Origin: Chlamydoabsidia padenii
Lineage: Eukaryota; Mucoromycota; Mucoromycetes; Mucorales; Cunninghamellaceae
Assembly: GCA_025330725.1 (NCBI GenBank)
Contig: JAIWND010000004.1
Coordinates: 992,001-1,056,000, forward strand
Direction of reading: 5' to 3'
Length of the DNA stretch: 64,000 bases
The notes under the pieces are model-generated. The model did not search any database, had not been told where the DNA came from, and saw only the letters and a list, made by a program, of their open reading frames with translations. Positions 23,518 through 34,573 of the stretch are shown here, piece after piece (positions within the stretch are counted from its first letter, which is position 1; each line of letters opens with the position of its first letter). The position numbers were made by a program, and so were the translations under genes.

Positions 23518-24599
23518 CTATGTGGGTACATTGAGATCCGGGTGATAAAAGCAAGGTGAAGCAGGTGAAGGATAATGAGCAGTTGCGGCGGAGGATGTTG
23601 AAGTTGGTGATACTGTAGTGACGGTAGGTTTGCGCAGGTCGTTCCTATTTGTCATCATGATCGCTTTCCCAGCCGTTGTCGCAGTCGCCGTCGGTTTCAC
23701 ACTTGATTTCTTGATAGGACTAGGTGTTGTGATTCGAGTCGGTAATGCTTTTCGTTGCTTCAGTCGTTGATTCAGCATATCATACCATTTTTCAAAGGTG
23801 GGTTTACTGACATACAAACGATAATCGATCATTTGCAAAAAAGCCAATTCGGATGCATTGATTTCAGCCAGAGTCAAACCAGATGCCTCTGCCCAAGCCT
23901 TGTTGCGATAACTTTTGTCGTGGATGTATTTGGACGCGACCATCAAGGAAGCTAAAAACATACGTCGACCACAACACATGAGATCGTCCCGATAATGTCG
24001 TTCATTCGTCGTTAATCGTAGTTTTGCTTGCACCACCCTTTTCACACGAAAGATGTAGAATAGACTGAGTTGAAGCATAAAGTAGGTCGTTTTGGATCGT
24101 TTAAGAATTTCGCGAATAAAACCCTTGGTGCCCACCACTTTGGCATGATGAGGAGTTGGCCATATCGAATCAATTATATCAACAGATACATCTATTATCA
24201 TATCATAATTAGTCAAGTCTTTCCCCTACTTTATATATATATATATATATTCCTACCAACTAAATTGTCGATCATATCCACTCGTTCATGGTGAGACGCA
24301 TCAAGGAATTCTTTGTATTGTTCGCAAGGTAGTTGTTGTTCATCTTCAGGTGAGATTATCGCAGTAATAGCATTCGTTTTCAAAAGGTTGTTGTTGTTGG
24401 TGACCGGAGCACTATAGTTATTGTTGTTGTTGTTGTTGTTGTTCAGAGTAAGATTGAGGTTGAGACTGTTGTTGATATTGTTGTTTAGACAGTAAAGAGT
24501 AGGTTCAGTTGAATGGTGTTGAAAGTAAGTGGGTGGATGATCAAAGGCTGCCAAAGCAGCAGTCGGTATCTGATGTGGAACCCCATCTGATACTGCCAT
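23518..24599 (-). CDS. PHO85-type (Pcl/Pho80-like) cyclin; N-terminus uncertain
   Basis: Pcl cyclins direct the Pho85 CDK. The cyclin box reads TTYFMLQLSLFYIFRVKRVV, CCGRRMFLASLMVASKYIHD, NKAWAEASGLTLAEINASEL and FLQMIDYRLYVSKPTFEKWY, matching the Pho80/Pcl pattern 'R.FL..L..A.K...D....N..WA..SGL...E.N..E..FL..ID..L'. The C-terminal tail is Ser/Thr/Pro-rich. An intron containing (AT)n separates the N-terminal exon (ending DMIDNLV) from the cyclin box. The first in-frame ATG is at 24599 (MAVSDGVPHQIPT). The open frame extends about 45 codons further upstream through a poly-Asn run to an in-frame TGA with no ATG. Either the protein starts at 24599 or a further upstream exon exists. Confidence 0.8.
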
Positions 24600-25295
24600 G
24601 GTTGGTTTTGTTGAAAGTGTGTTTAAAGTGTTATCAGGAAGCGATGTCCAGATGTAGTTGTTATTGTTGTTGTTGTTGTTGTTCAATTGAGAGCTGTAGT
24701 CAGCAGGTGTAAGATTGTTAAAAAGGTGATAAAAATTTAAAAAAGGTCAGAAGTAGGATAGCAGGAAAATTTAAGCTAATTGAAGTGTTGTTGTTGTTGT
24801 TGTTTTTTTTTAAAAGGGGAAAATTGTTTTTGTTGTTATTGTTAAGTTCGAGTAAAGTAAAGTATAAAAAAAGGGGGAGAAGGTTCGTTTGGTTGGTAAA
24901 AGGCGTTTAAAGGGTTTCTACAAAGATAGACATGGTGAATACTAAAAAATATAAGTAAAAGAGAGGGAAAAAAAAGAAAAAAAAAAAGAGAGAACAGGAT
25001 TCGACCAATCCCAATGGAAATTCAAACCCCGTTTCACACGTAACCTGCGGCCCATTCATAGTACCCAACCTGCTGCGGCTGAAATAGAACCAAAGAGGCT
25101 TATTGTACTGCCACTAAAGGTTTAAACGATCCAATCAGAGAAGGTATTCTATAATTGGCGATGACCACCCATCCCATCTATCCTACCTATCACCCCCATT
25201 AAGACCCACATCATTCCGAAACAAGATTATCAACAACAAGACAAGACAAACTGGTTTATTTATTTATCATATATATATATATACTACAAAGCAAA
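24600..25295. other. Cyclin 5' flank and EMC6 3' flank
   Basis: The part nearest the cyclin is an open frame encoding poly-Asn, possibly a coding exon. Further out are CAA/TTG trinucleotide runs (24787-24805), an A-rich block (24955-24990), a motif A variant TTCAAACCCCG (25021-25031), and an (AT)n run near 25269. No other gene is seen. Confidence 0.5.
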
Positions 25296-25631
25296 CTATT
25301 GATATAAGTGGACAAGCCCATACAGTAAGGTATGGAATAAGGTATAGGACAACAAACCATTCATGGCACCATCAACAACGATCCCTTTCCAGCCAGAGAC
25401 AAAATGTTGTGAAGGACAAGATGTTTTGATAAGGAGCAAGAGGACGCACAGAAGCGACCAGCTGACGGCATAACACACGAATCCAGACCAGTTTGTTAAC
25501 CCAAGAATACCAGCGACTGACCCTGCAATGGCGGCAAAACAGGAACGAATGTATTGGAGTTGTTTGTTGTTATGCATCACATGCCCTTGGACATATTGAT
25601 GGGTATTATCTTGACCAGGTGCGCTGTTCAT
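25296..25631 (-). CDS. EMC6: ER membrane protein complex subunit 6
   Basis: EMC6 is part of the ER insertase for tail-anchored and multi-pass proteins. The single-exon ORF encodes 111 residues, the normal length. The conserved stretch LQYIRSCFAAIAGSVAGILG is followed by a second hydrophobic helix (FVCYAVSWSLLCVLLLLI) and a third near the C-terminus (GLLSYTLFHTLLYGLVHLYQ), matching EMC6/TMEM93 topology and its 'TY.LFWTFLYGMVHVY' ending. A weak motif A variant (CGGCATTTGAAT, about 25877) and a T28 tract (25840-25867) lie in its 5' flank. Confidence 0.9.
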   Translation of the reverse strand: MNSAPGQDNTHQYVQGHVMHNNKQLQYIRSCFAAIAGSVAGILGLTNWSGFVCYAVSWSLLCVLLLLIKTSCPSQHFVSGWKGIVVDGAMNGLLSYTLFHTLLYGLVHLYQ

Positions 25632-25838
25632 TGTGTTGTAAGGTTAGTTTGGTGATGGTGGTTTTATTGGTCTGTGTTTGGTTGAATCCTTGTTTAATCG
25701 CTGTTGTTAATGGTTGGTTGGTTGGTTGGTCGTGGTCGTTTTAACAAGATGCTAAACCAAGATGTGTCCGTAGATGATGTTTAATTGGGAAGGAAAGACC
25801 TGTAAAGAATGAAAAAAAAAATCAAAGATCCAGTGTTT

Positions 25839-25870
<32 letters not shown>

Positions 25871-26077
25871 CGCCGCCGGCATTTGAATATCAAAAGGCCT
25901 TGAGTATGAATATTAAAAAAAAAAGTTGTTTTTTATTATAAAGATATGATCAACACAAAAGAAATACAAAAGATAAAAGACAGTATGATAAGTAGATATA
26001 GTAAGCTAATGGGAGTGATAAGTGTAGATGGGTAAGGAGAAGAAGATATGCATGTGTAGGTAAGGTGATACTAGTAA
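25632..26077. other. EMC6 5' flank and arrestin 3' flank
   Basis: The spacer contains GGTT repeats (about 25712-25730), a T28 homopolymer (25840-25867), a GC-rich patch CGCCGCCGGC (25871-25880) and TTTGAATAT. No gene is seen. Confidence 0.55.
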
Positions 26078-28726
26078 TTAATGTTGCTGTTGGTATCGTT
26101 GTCGATTTCTTTTCGACATTAGGTTTAATGGCGAGTCATCGGATTCATCGCTGCTACTGTTGCTGTCACCTTTGTAATTAGTGTAATGCTGTGATAGTCG
26201 ATCAGGTGGTGGTGAAGGTAGATGATGTTGTTGTTGAAAGTAACTCGTAGATGATTCGATCGAAGGATCGTTTTCTGTTGGTTTGATGATACGACCATCG
26301 CCCATTTCATCGTTGGTATTTGTCGTGTTATTAGCCTGAATGTTGTCATTCTCGTCACCATCACTGTCACCGTCGTTTTCATCTTCGTCGTCAGAATCCA
26401 TAAATGGGCTGTGATAAGTGATGCCTTTCCGAGTACTATCATCTTCTGTCGTATCATTGAGTGTCTGTTGTTCATGGGTACTATGTTGTTCAAATGCATT
26501 ATCGTCTTCTTCTTCTTCTTCTCCTTCGTCAGATGATTCAAAGATGTTGTGGTAGCGTATAGCCCGTGCACGACCAGGCGCATCGTTGTTGGAGGTGACA
26601 GTGGTGGGTACTGACATGGGACTTTGAGGTCGTCCATCCGTCCCATTATCAAAGATATCGTCATCCCTGATTGATCCGCTTTGTCGTTTATCTTTACCTG
26701 AATTCATATCGTTCGTTGCTGTAGTTGTAGTTGTGTTGAGTGATGCAGATGTAGTTATAGGCGCCTTACTTGAGTCTACACCAAAAGTACCAATGTGACC
26801 ATCATCTTGATGATTCATAAACGCAGAAATGGTAGGAGAAGCCAATGATGTAGCTTCTGCTTCGGCCTTGGATTTGTTGATAGCAGCAAGAAGTTCAAAG
26901 TCGAAGATTTCATCATCTTTTTCATCAGGTTTTAGTTCTACGGATGAGTTGGTGATTTTGAATGGTTGATTTGATTTGTTGTTATTGTTCTTGGCGAGTT
27001 CCTGCATTTGCGCGGTTAGAGAATCCATTTCCGTCCTGGGTGAAGACACAGATTGAGATGTCTGTGAGCCATTGTAGAAGGAGTTGTGTTGATCATAATC
27101 GGTGTTTTTGGATGAAGAAATGCCACTATGATTTTGGATAGGTTCATCGTCGTCATACTTGTTGTTGCCATTGTTAGAGTTGGAGCTACTGACCACTGTT
27201 GCAGAGTCGTCTTTTAATTTAGATTTGCTACTAGACCAGTTGAATATTTTGCGTAATGATCCATTCTTCTTTTCGACCGCAGGTTCATGCTTGGATGCTT
27301 TTCGACCAAACAAACCACTACCTTGTTTCTTGTTCGTTTCATTCGACATTACAGAAGCACCATCATTGTCTTTGGATCCATCACTTTTTTTCGAGCCATT
27401 GGTGATTGTTCTTGTTGGTGGAGATTTGATGGCGAGATTTTTTCGAGGAGAGACCATTTTCTTGCCTATCATCAGAGGGACAGTACCAATCACGAGTGGG
27501 ACTTCAACCGACATGAAATTTTGAATATCGCCAGCCATGGTTTGATAAGAGCCTTCTTGTAATTGCACCTTGATTTGTACTTTGTAAAAGATTTCCAAGA
27601 GTTTGGCATTGTCGCTGATACTGGGTGTAAGATCTTCACGGATAGGTAGAGTGCAGTGTAAGGTTTGTACAAACTTTTTGTCTTGTTTTAAATCCACATC
27701 AGCCCGCATTAACAGAATGGTTTCGTCAGGAAAGGCATAGGCACTATCAGGATAGGAGAGAGAGAGAGAGAGAGAGAGAAGTGTTAGTAATGAATTATAT
27801 ATATATATATAGTCTTACCTTCCTAGATAATGTAATTGACGCACCCGGATCAAACTGACAGTGACACCTTTAGGACGTTGATATTCGACACTATGCCACA
27901 CATGGATTACGATATTAACTTGACCACCTAGTTTTAGAATAAAATGAGTGAGCATCATGATATTGTATTAATAGATCAAAGAAAAAAAGGATTACCTCTA
28001 GTAGAAGCCTGATAGGGTAAAGTAACACGCATCGCCGTTTTGTAATTACAAGGACTTGTCTTGGGAGTACCAGCCAACCATAGAGCGTAGACAGATTCTT
28101 CCGTTCGAGGCACCGCCAATTCAGGACTTCTTACATCAAGGTGTTCCAGCACAGTGACCATAATATGAGATCGGACAGGAGCAGGATCATCCATCATTAG
28201 ATCCAAACAGCATTCGATAGTATACACGATCTTACCACCTAACATGGAAGTTTCAGCCTTGATAAAATCAAGTCAAAAATAAAATAGATGAGTAAACAAT
28301 AGTTTTTAAATGATCATTATGACTTACCTCTGTACTACTTGGTAAAGGTATATCCACAGGGACTTGTACATCAAAGGCAAATGAGTAAGTGACGGCTTGT
28401 TGCATAGTAAAGAGTAATGGTATCGACGTATCATGGTTTTCGACAAAGGCAGAGGATTTGTAGGCCATCCCATTACTGACCTTTTTCCCGTCCAATTTGT
28501 TGTTACTAATGGCATAGTTTCGTTTAAAGTAGAGATGGTTTTCTTGATCTTGAGGTGTAGGTCGAATGGTAACACCACCAGCCCATATCAGTCGAATACC
28601 ATGAGGACTAATAGGACGAGGACAGGCAAGCATCACCTTGCCACGAATGGAATCACCAGGAAAGTAAGGTCGGTTTTCATCCAGGACAAGACGAATGGTA
28701 ACGTCGTGATGAGACACCTGCGCCAT
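26078..28726 (-). CDS. Alpha-arrestin (ART-like) trafficking adaptor
   Basis: Alpha-arrestins recruit Nedd4/Rsp5 ligases to membrane transporters. The N-arrestin fold begins MAQVSHHDVTIRLVLDENRP, with YFPGDSIRGKVMLACPRPIS and later YSFAFDVQVPVDIPLPSST. The C-arrestin part has YTIECCLDLM, ALWLAGTPKTSPCNYKTAMR, VTVSLIRVRQL and LHCTLPIREDLTPSI. The last ~350 residues are acidic, Ser/Asn-rich and disordered. I found no PPxY motif by eye, so direct WW binding is not evident. Four exons; the ATG at 28726 is chosen because the fold starts there, while the open frame continues upstream without other conservation. Confidence 0.8.
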
Positions 28727-29068
28727 TACAATGATGTAGGTGTTATTAAAGTGGGGTAATAAAGAGGAGGTAAAAGGATGATATAGATGTAACAAAAAAA
28801 AAAAGAACAAGAAGAAGAGGGGTGAAAATGAAAAAATTGAGTTCCGGGTTTTTAAAAAAAGAGTAGGTGTGTGTAACCACAGAAATAGGCTGGAGTTGAT
28901 GCAATGATCCCTCAGCCTTCTATGTGTTAAGTGGTTGTATTTGGTTCACCCTGATTGTTGTGTGGATTGGCACATACTGTCGGCGTTAGAAATGTCTTTA
29001 TCTTTCCATCTTCGCCCTTTTTGCATTATTCCTTTTTTTTTTTTTCTTTCTTTCTTCCCCACTACATC
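28727..29068. promoter_or_regulatory. Divergent promoter, arrestin / LRR gene
   Basis: This 342-bp region contains a motif A variant (CCGGGTTTTTAAA, 28844-28856) 118 bp from the arrestin ATG, and a T/C-rich tract (29020-29060) immediately before the LRR gene ATG. It is presumably shared by both genes. Confidence 0.45.
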
Positions 29069-30610
29069 ATGACTTTATCTTATTTGGCTAATGGTGCAAC
29101 TTTGGCGGGTGTCAATACAAATACTGAACTCGTTACTTCCTTGCCACTCTCAACCACAAACATGGAACAACAAACTCATCAAGGAACTGATACCTTGAAT
29201 CTTCGTAGTAACCATCTCAAGCTACCCACTGATATAGCACCTTACTTGCCTCCATACACCACTTTATCTCATTCTCTTGTCAGCCTGGATCTCTCAAGAA
29301 ACCAACTGTCCAATCTACCTAGGGCGTTAATGGATCTCGTTCACCTTCGCAAACTCAATCTTGCTTGGAACCAATTTACTCAACTACCACCTGTTATACA
29401 TACCTTATCGCAACTAGAACATTTGAATATAACAGGTAACAAATTGGTGGATTTATATCGACTACCTGTAACATTACCACACCTTCAAACACTACGGGCA
29501 AACGACAATCAATTGGAACAACTGGATGATCAGTTAGGACTATGGCAAAACATGGTACAATTACAGTTAGGGAACAATAAATTGGCGGCTCTGGTTGTTG
29601 ATACCATGGTAGATATGGTACGACTAGAAGAACTGGATTTATCACACAATCAACTACACGTCTGGCCATCGTCTCTTGGTCTACCAGCACTAAAACACCT
29701 AAATCTAGCAGACAACCGATTCACCACTCTCACACCTGACCTACTCTACTTTCCAAATCTAGAAACGCTTGATATGTCATCCAATCGATTGGCGTTTTTA
29801 CCATGCATCATGAACAACGACCGCCTATGTATCCTGCGCCTTTTGAATCTCAGCAACAATAACATTTACATCGTACCAACCTCCATCTTCACTACTTGTG
29901 CTCAAGTCTATTTAACACATAATCCGTGCCTGGATTATCATCGGACATCAGAAACTACCTATGCTCAGAAGCTACGTGACCTCTCCAAGATCGCTGTCTA
30001 CTCAACACCATGTAACTACTTTGATATGGATAGGATGCTCATCAAGTTACTGGATAACCCATCTACCAGCACACCAACTCTTGAAACTAGCTCGATGACG
30101 ATGACGATGGCGGCAGCATCACTCTTGGTTATGAATAATTCATCCAATGACATATTTCCATACAATGGTGCGGTGTGGATTCCTTCCTTACGAGAATTGG
30201 CTCTGCGATATATGATGAACCGGAAACGACTAGGAAACAATAAGGATGGGAGGATCAGCAACAGCAACATACCGTGGGCGCTCGTGGATGATTTGCAATT
30301 TGAAATGACTTGCAATATCTGTGGTGGTGCCTGTGTAAACGAATGGCTTAGTGCGATTCAGGTCAAGGCTCACCAAACATACTCTTCGGTTGTTTGTAAG
30401 GTAACTCTATGCTCAACTGCCTGCTGGTTAATACATTACCGAAACACAAGAAGACCTGGCCCTTTGTCACCATCACTTCCACCACCAACTCGGTCAAACA
30501 TAGCTCTAGTGCCTGATTTGAATCCTTTCCCACCTGATTCTTTTGAATGGATCGTCATGGCGGCAACAGCTTCTGCTTTACAAAGACAAGAAGATCAATC
30601 TTTAGAATAG
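29069..30610 (+). CDS. Leucine-rich repeat protein with Cys-containing C-terminal domain
   Basis: This intronless ORF gives 513 residues from ATG 29069, which follows a pyrimidine-rich leader. About nine LRRs occupy residues 40-300 (LVSLDLSRNQLSNLPRAL, LRKLNLAWNQFTQLPP, LEELDLSHNQLHVWPSSL, LETLDMSSNRLAFLP). A linker follows, then a C-terminal block with CNICGGACVNEW and CKVTLCSTAC, resembling the Cys-rich tail that ends several fungal LRR proteins ('C..C...F...W'). There is no signal peptide or TM segment. It is probably a cytosolic scaffold; I cannot name an orthologue. Lack of introns is unusual for this window. Confidence 0.75.
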   Translation: MTLSYLANGATLAGVNTNTELVTSLPLSTTNMEQQTHQGTDTLNLRSNHLKLPTDIAPYLPPYTTLSHSLVSLDLSRNQLSNLPRALMDLVHLRKLNLAWNQFTQLPPVIHTLSQLEHLNITGNKLVDLYRLPVTLPHLQTLRANDNQLEQLDDQLGLWQNMVQLQLGNNKLAALVVDTMVDMVRLEELDLSHNQLHVWPSSLGLPALKHLNLADNRFTTLTPDLLYFPNLETLDMSSNRLAFLPCIMNNDRLCILRLLNLSNNNIYIVPTSIFTTCAQVYLTHNPCLDYHRTSETTYAQKLRDLSKIAVYSTPCNYFDMDRMLIKLLDNPSTSTPTLETSSMTMTMAAASLLVMNNSSNDIFPYNGAVWIPSLRELALRYMMNRKRLGNNKDGRISNSNIPWALVDDLQFEMTCNICGGACVNEWLSAIQVKAHQTYSSVVCKVTLCSTACWLIHYRNTRRPGPLSPSLPPPTRSNIALVPDLNPFPPDSFEWIVMAATASALQRQEDQSLE

Positions 30611-30977
30611 GTACATTTATACCCCACCCACCCGTAGTTTAGCCTAGTAGTAGACTCATTACATGACTTTTCTTTTTATTTTTTTATTGTTTACTTAATA
30701 AATATGGCGTGGACTTTATGATTCACTATAAACCCCTCTGACTAAAGAAACATCATGCATTCATGCGTGGTTTTAAATTCCGACCAATATCACGTTTGAT
30801 TCAATTATAACCGCAGTAAACTATATATACACTTCAGTATTGTCATTCAATTTATGTATTACTGTACAATCACCACAACAAAACACCATTATCTTTTACT
30901 AGTTGGTTGAATGATTTATTGATTAATTGTTTATTCCTAGTGTAATAACTACGATACTATTCTATAAATAAAACCAC
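30611..30977. other. Convergent spacer with motif pair
   Basis: The spacer lies between the 3' ends of the LRR gene and PHS1. ATCATGCAT with an overlapping TTCATGC (30752-30766) is followed by TTTAAATTCCGA (30772-30783). Confidence 0.5.
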
Positions 30978-31874
30978 CTAATCAGACTTTTTGACAGTAC
31001 TCTTAAGGTACTTTTTACGTTGGGAAAGCATGTGCGAGAATAAGATAGGGAAGCCTAGAGATACCATATAAAATAAAAAGAAAACAGTTAGTCCAATTCC
31101 CTTCACATACATCCTTGTTTTTTTTTCTCTTTTTTTACCTGGGGCATAAGATAAAGCAGCGGCAATCAAAGCATAATAATAAGCAGAATGGATTTCTTTG
31201 GCGTAAGGCAAGGCTTGATAGATCATCATCAATTCGGACGAGACACCTAATGGATAGAGCACCAAGAAGAAGTTATAGCGAGCCCAGGAGATAATAGAAG
31301 GTACAGAGCCATTTTTCAAATTGAATGCATAAAAACTGTATCGGACCAATTCAGCAATACACCAGGCGATGATCATAGTAGTATAGGAACCATGAGTACG
31401 GATTTCGGGAAACACCGCATTCACCCCCCATACCAATAAAAGACGTGACAGGACTTGAATCAATGTTGTAAAGAAGGGAGCTCGCACCCAACCAACCATA
31501 CTATGGAATACCTAAATACAAATTTGAGTACAAGTATATTCTTCTTTTTTTTTTTTTTTTTTGTCATGTTACCTACTTCAAACAAGGCAGCGGTTTGTAC
31601 GATTTGTAAAGCAGGCCAGGTCATTTCAAAGACATCTTCCCAATCACCACCAGATATAGCCAGTTCAATGGTGACAAGCACAAGAATGTGGAACCAACCA
31701 CTCCATGAAAGGATGTTATAGGCCAACAGGTAGGTTCTTAAGAAACCTTTCTTGGTCTTGGGTTCTGTGGCACGGTCTAAGATGACGCCCATTTCATATA
31801 AAGAAGATCAAGTTAGTATTTACGATATTTACTTACACCTGTTAATATACAATGTTCTTACCACTTGTCGACAT
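30978..31874 (-). CDS. PHS1: Very-long-chain (3R)-3-hydroxyacyl-CoA dehydratase
   Basis: The third step of the ER fatty-acid elongation cycle. Exons 31874-31862, 31776-31577, 31511-31139 and 31054-30978 give 220 residues. The first exon is 13 nt (MSTS plus one base) and joins in phase to DRATEPKTKKGFLRTYLLAYN. Family signatures are YNILSWSGW, TWPALQIVQTAALFEVFHS, GWVRAPFFTTLIQVLSRLLL, WCIAELVRYSFYAF with the catalytic Tyr/Glu region (RYNFFLVLYPLGVSSELMMI), and YAPGFPILFSHMLSQRKKYL. Six hydrophobic segments and the basic C-terminus (KSTVKKSD, a possible KKxx-like ER signal) fit PHS1/HACD. An ATG inside intron 1 (31792) would give a different N-terminus, but the splice form has a clear CTAAC branch site and acceptor. 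Confidence 0.92.
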
Positions 31875-32434
31875 TGCGGGAGAGACGAATCAAAAGAGTA
31901 AAGAAGAAAGAAAGGAAGAAATGAAAAAGAAAGGGATCAAAAAGAGGATGTCGGGATTCGAAATATACATTGATAATAATTGCGCCCTCCAATTGGATTT
32001 CTCTCTCTTTCGCTTTTTACTTTTTTTTAAAAAAAAAAATCACAACCGCCTCCCCACAGCCACACACAGCATTCAAGAAAGGACAGTTGACAACTTAATC
32101 CTTGTCGATTACGTACACAGTAAACAAAAAAAGTAGATATTAAAAGTATGCAATTGTCTACTCCTTTTTTGCTGACCACTTCTTTCCCTTAATATAGCTT
32201 TTAGGTGGAAATGACTTCATCAGTAGTAATATGATCCATGATGGGGAAATTAAAACTCACGACCAGTTGGTGCACAGCCCAACAGCCCTAATATGGAGGT
32301 AAGAAGAAGGAAAATAGAAAAATAAAAATCTCCGGATGGAACTAGTCGGTTGTTTAAATGATGAAACCGCTCGTTTTTCTCACTCCTTTGTCTTTTTATT
32401 CTTTGGTACCTTTTTTACTTCTTACTAGTTAACC
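31875..32434. promoter_or_regulatory. Divergent promoter, PHS1 / FGGY kinase
   Basis: This 560-bp region contains CGGGATTCGAA (31952-31962), a motif A form with a central CG, 78 bp from the PHS1 ATG. It also has a T tract followed by an A tract (32022-32039) and a T/C-rich leader before the kinase ATG. Confidence 0.5.
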
Positions 32435-34185
32435 ATGGCACACTTTGTTGGTATTGATGTTGGCACTGGGTAAGTCTATATAAGCGGTACTGAATTTCTC
32501 TGATATTAATCATTCTCTCTAATAGCTCTGCTCGAGCGGCGGTAATAGATAATCAAGGACGCTGGAAAGGCCATTGTATCCAACCTATCAAGACACACCA
32601 TCCCTTACACGACATTTACGAACAATCAACTCGGGATATCTGGAACAGTATCTGCCAAGCCGTAAAAACAGCCGTAAAGATTGCCGGGGTGACAGCGCAG
32701 GATATCAAAGGGATCGGCTTTGATGCCACGTGTTCTCTGGTGGTATTGGACAAGAAGAACGAACCTCAATCGGTGGATATGGCGTCGGGATTTACGAATG
32801 ATGACTGGAACGTGATTCTGTGGGCAGACCATCGCTCCGTTGACCAAGCAAAGCGGATAAACGACACCAAACATTCTGTTCTCCAATATGTTGGTGGCAC
32901 GATCAGTCCAGAGATGCAAACCCCCAAGATACTCTGGCTCAAGGAAAATCTACCTGGTGATAAATGGGATTCGATTGGACAATTGATGGATCTCCCGGAT
33001 TACTTGACTTGGAGAGCTACTGCTAATTTGGCCCGCTCCACTTGCTCTTTGACTTGTAAATTCTCTTACCTTCCTCGAGAAACTGGTGGTGGTGGTTGGG
33101 ATCGCGACTACTTTGATCTGATCGGGCTCGGATACTTGGTGGAAGAAGACTGGAAAAGACTGGGTGGGCGTCCAAACGAAGAAGACGATGTGCTTCATGC
33201 TGGTGATCGCGTGGGAAATGGGTTGACCGAACAGGCTGCAGCAGATCTGGGACTCTTGGTGGGTACTCCGGTTGGATCCGCTGTGATTGATGCTTATGCA
33301 GGTGCGGTGGCGACATTGGCTGCATCCTCTACTAATGATCCATCATCAAACCAAATGTCTAATCGATTGGCCATCATCTGTGGTACCTCTAGTTGTCATA
33401 TTGCCATGTCACCTAAACCTCTCTTTGTTCCTGGTGTATGGGGTCCTTATCATTCAGTACTGGTGCCCAACATGTGGTGTGCTGAAGGGGGTCAATCATC
33501 TACTGGTCAACTCATCGATTATACTTTGAAAAGCCATCCTGCCTATCAAGAGGCTCTCGACAAGGCTGCAAAGAAGGAAACGAATATCTATGCCCTCTTG
33601 GAAGAACATTTGACGATACTGAAACAGCAACAAGGTTTGAATTATATTGATCTCTTGACTCAAAAGTTACATATCTATCCCGACTTTCATGGTAATCGAT
33701 CTCCTTTGGCTGATCCTACTTTACGTGGCACTATTGTTGGTCTTACTCTTGATCAAGGGATTAATGATCTTGCCTTGCGCTACCTGGCCACTCTTCAATC
33801 CATTGCTTGCCAGACTCGTCATATTGTGGATACGATGAATCAACATGGCTATACAATCGATACTCTCTGCTTATCTGGTGGTTTGTGTAAAAACAAGGTG
33901 TTTGTGCAATTGAATGCTGATGTCACTCAATGTAAAGTGATTTTGCCTGAAGAAATCGAGGGTGCGGTGGTGATCGGCGCGGCGATTCTTGGTGCAAAAG
34001 CTGCTTCGGCGACGACGTCTGATGACTACTCTTTATGGCAAGTAATGGGCCAATTGACTCGTGCGGGTAAAGTAGTGTTGCCTCGATCGGACCCTGTAAT
34101 CCAACAATTATACGAAAAGCGCTATCGGGTGTTTGGTGAACTCTTGAAGGATCAGAAAAAGTACTTTGATATCATGTTGGAATAG
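32435..34185 (+). CDS. FGGY-family pentulose kinase (D-ribulokinase type)
   Basis: FGGY kinases phosphorylate sugars; this branch (yeast YDR109C, human FGGY) is a D-ribulokinase. Exons 32435-32469 and 32526-34185 give 564 residues. The ATPase phosphate-1 motif is GIDVGTGSARAAVID. Subfamily blocks are IKGIGFDATCSLVVLD, GFTNDDWNVILWADHRSVDQ, SPEMQTPKILWLKENLP, IICGTSSCHIAMS, PNMWCAEGGQSSTGQLID, FHGNRSPLADPTLRG and LCLSGGLCKNKVFVQL. The FTNDDWNVILWADHR block distinguishes ribulokinases from xylulo- and glycerol kinases. It is probably cytosolic and acts in carbohydrate metabolite repair or pentose metabolism. Confidence 0.88.
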
Positions 34186-34573
34186 CTTTGTGTTGACTCT
34201 AGCAGATTATAACTTGCATTTTTTTTTTTTATCTGATAAACATTCCCCCCCTTTTTTTTTTATTACTTATCTAATAAAAAGCACTATTTTTATATCTCTC
34301 ATCATCATTCTTCTTGTTGTTTGTTTTTGTCTTTGCCTTTTGTGGGAAAAATCATTGTCAGTACCTGCACTTGTCCTGTACCATTCACTGTGATTATCGT
34401 AATGATAACTAACAGGGGAGCAAGGGTGGAGATTGATTGAACGATTTTGATTGGTAGTGGGATAAATTCAAATCCAGATTCCATCTGATAAATACTTGAA
34501 TAACTGATTTGACTTTTTCTTTTTTTTTTTTTTTTTTTTTCATTTAAACCTATACCACACTCCTACGCTCTCA
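34186..34573. other. Tandem spacer, FGGY kinase to MFS gene
   Basis: The spacer holds T and C tracts after the kinase stop (34220-34260), a near-match to motif A (TTCAAATCCAG, 34467-34477) about 97 bp before the MFS ATG, and a T22 tract (34519-34540) 34 bp before the ATG. Confidence 0.5.

Noticed and set aside
26078..26700. PPxY motif in the arrestin tail
   Set aside because: Searched by eye. PSPPPD and SPPT occur but no PPxY.
28955..29068. N-terminal extension of the LRR protein
   Set aside because: The extended frame begins with a non-ATG codon and is encoded by the pyrimidine-rich leader; the ATG at 29069 fits better.
31775..31792. PHS1 start at the internal ATG 31792 (MGVILD)
   Set aside because: The sequence just upstream has a CTAAC branch site, and splicing to the AG at 31777 joins in phase to a 13-nt exon with its own ATG.
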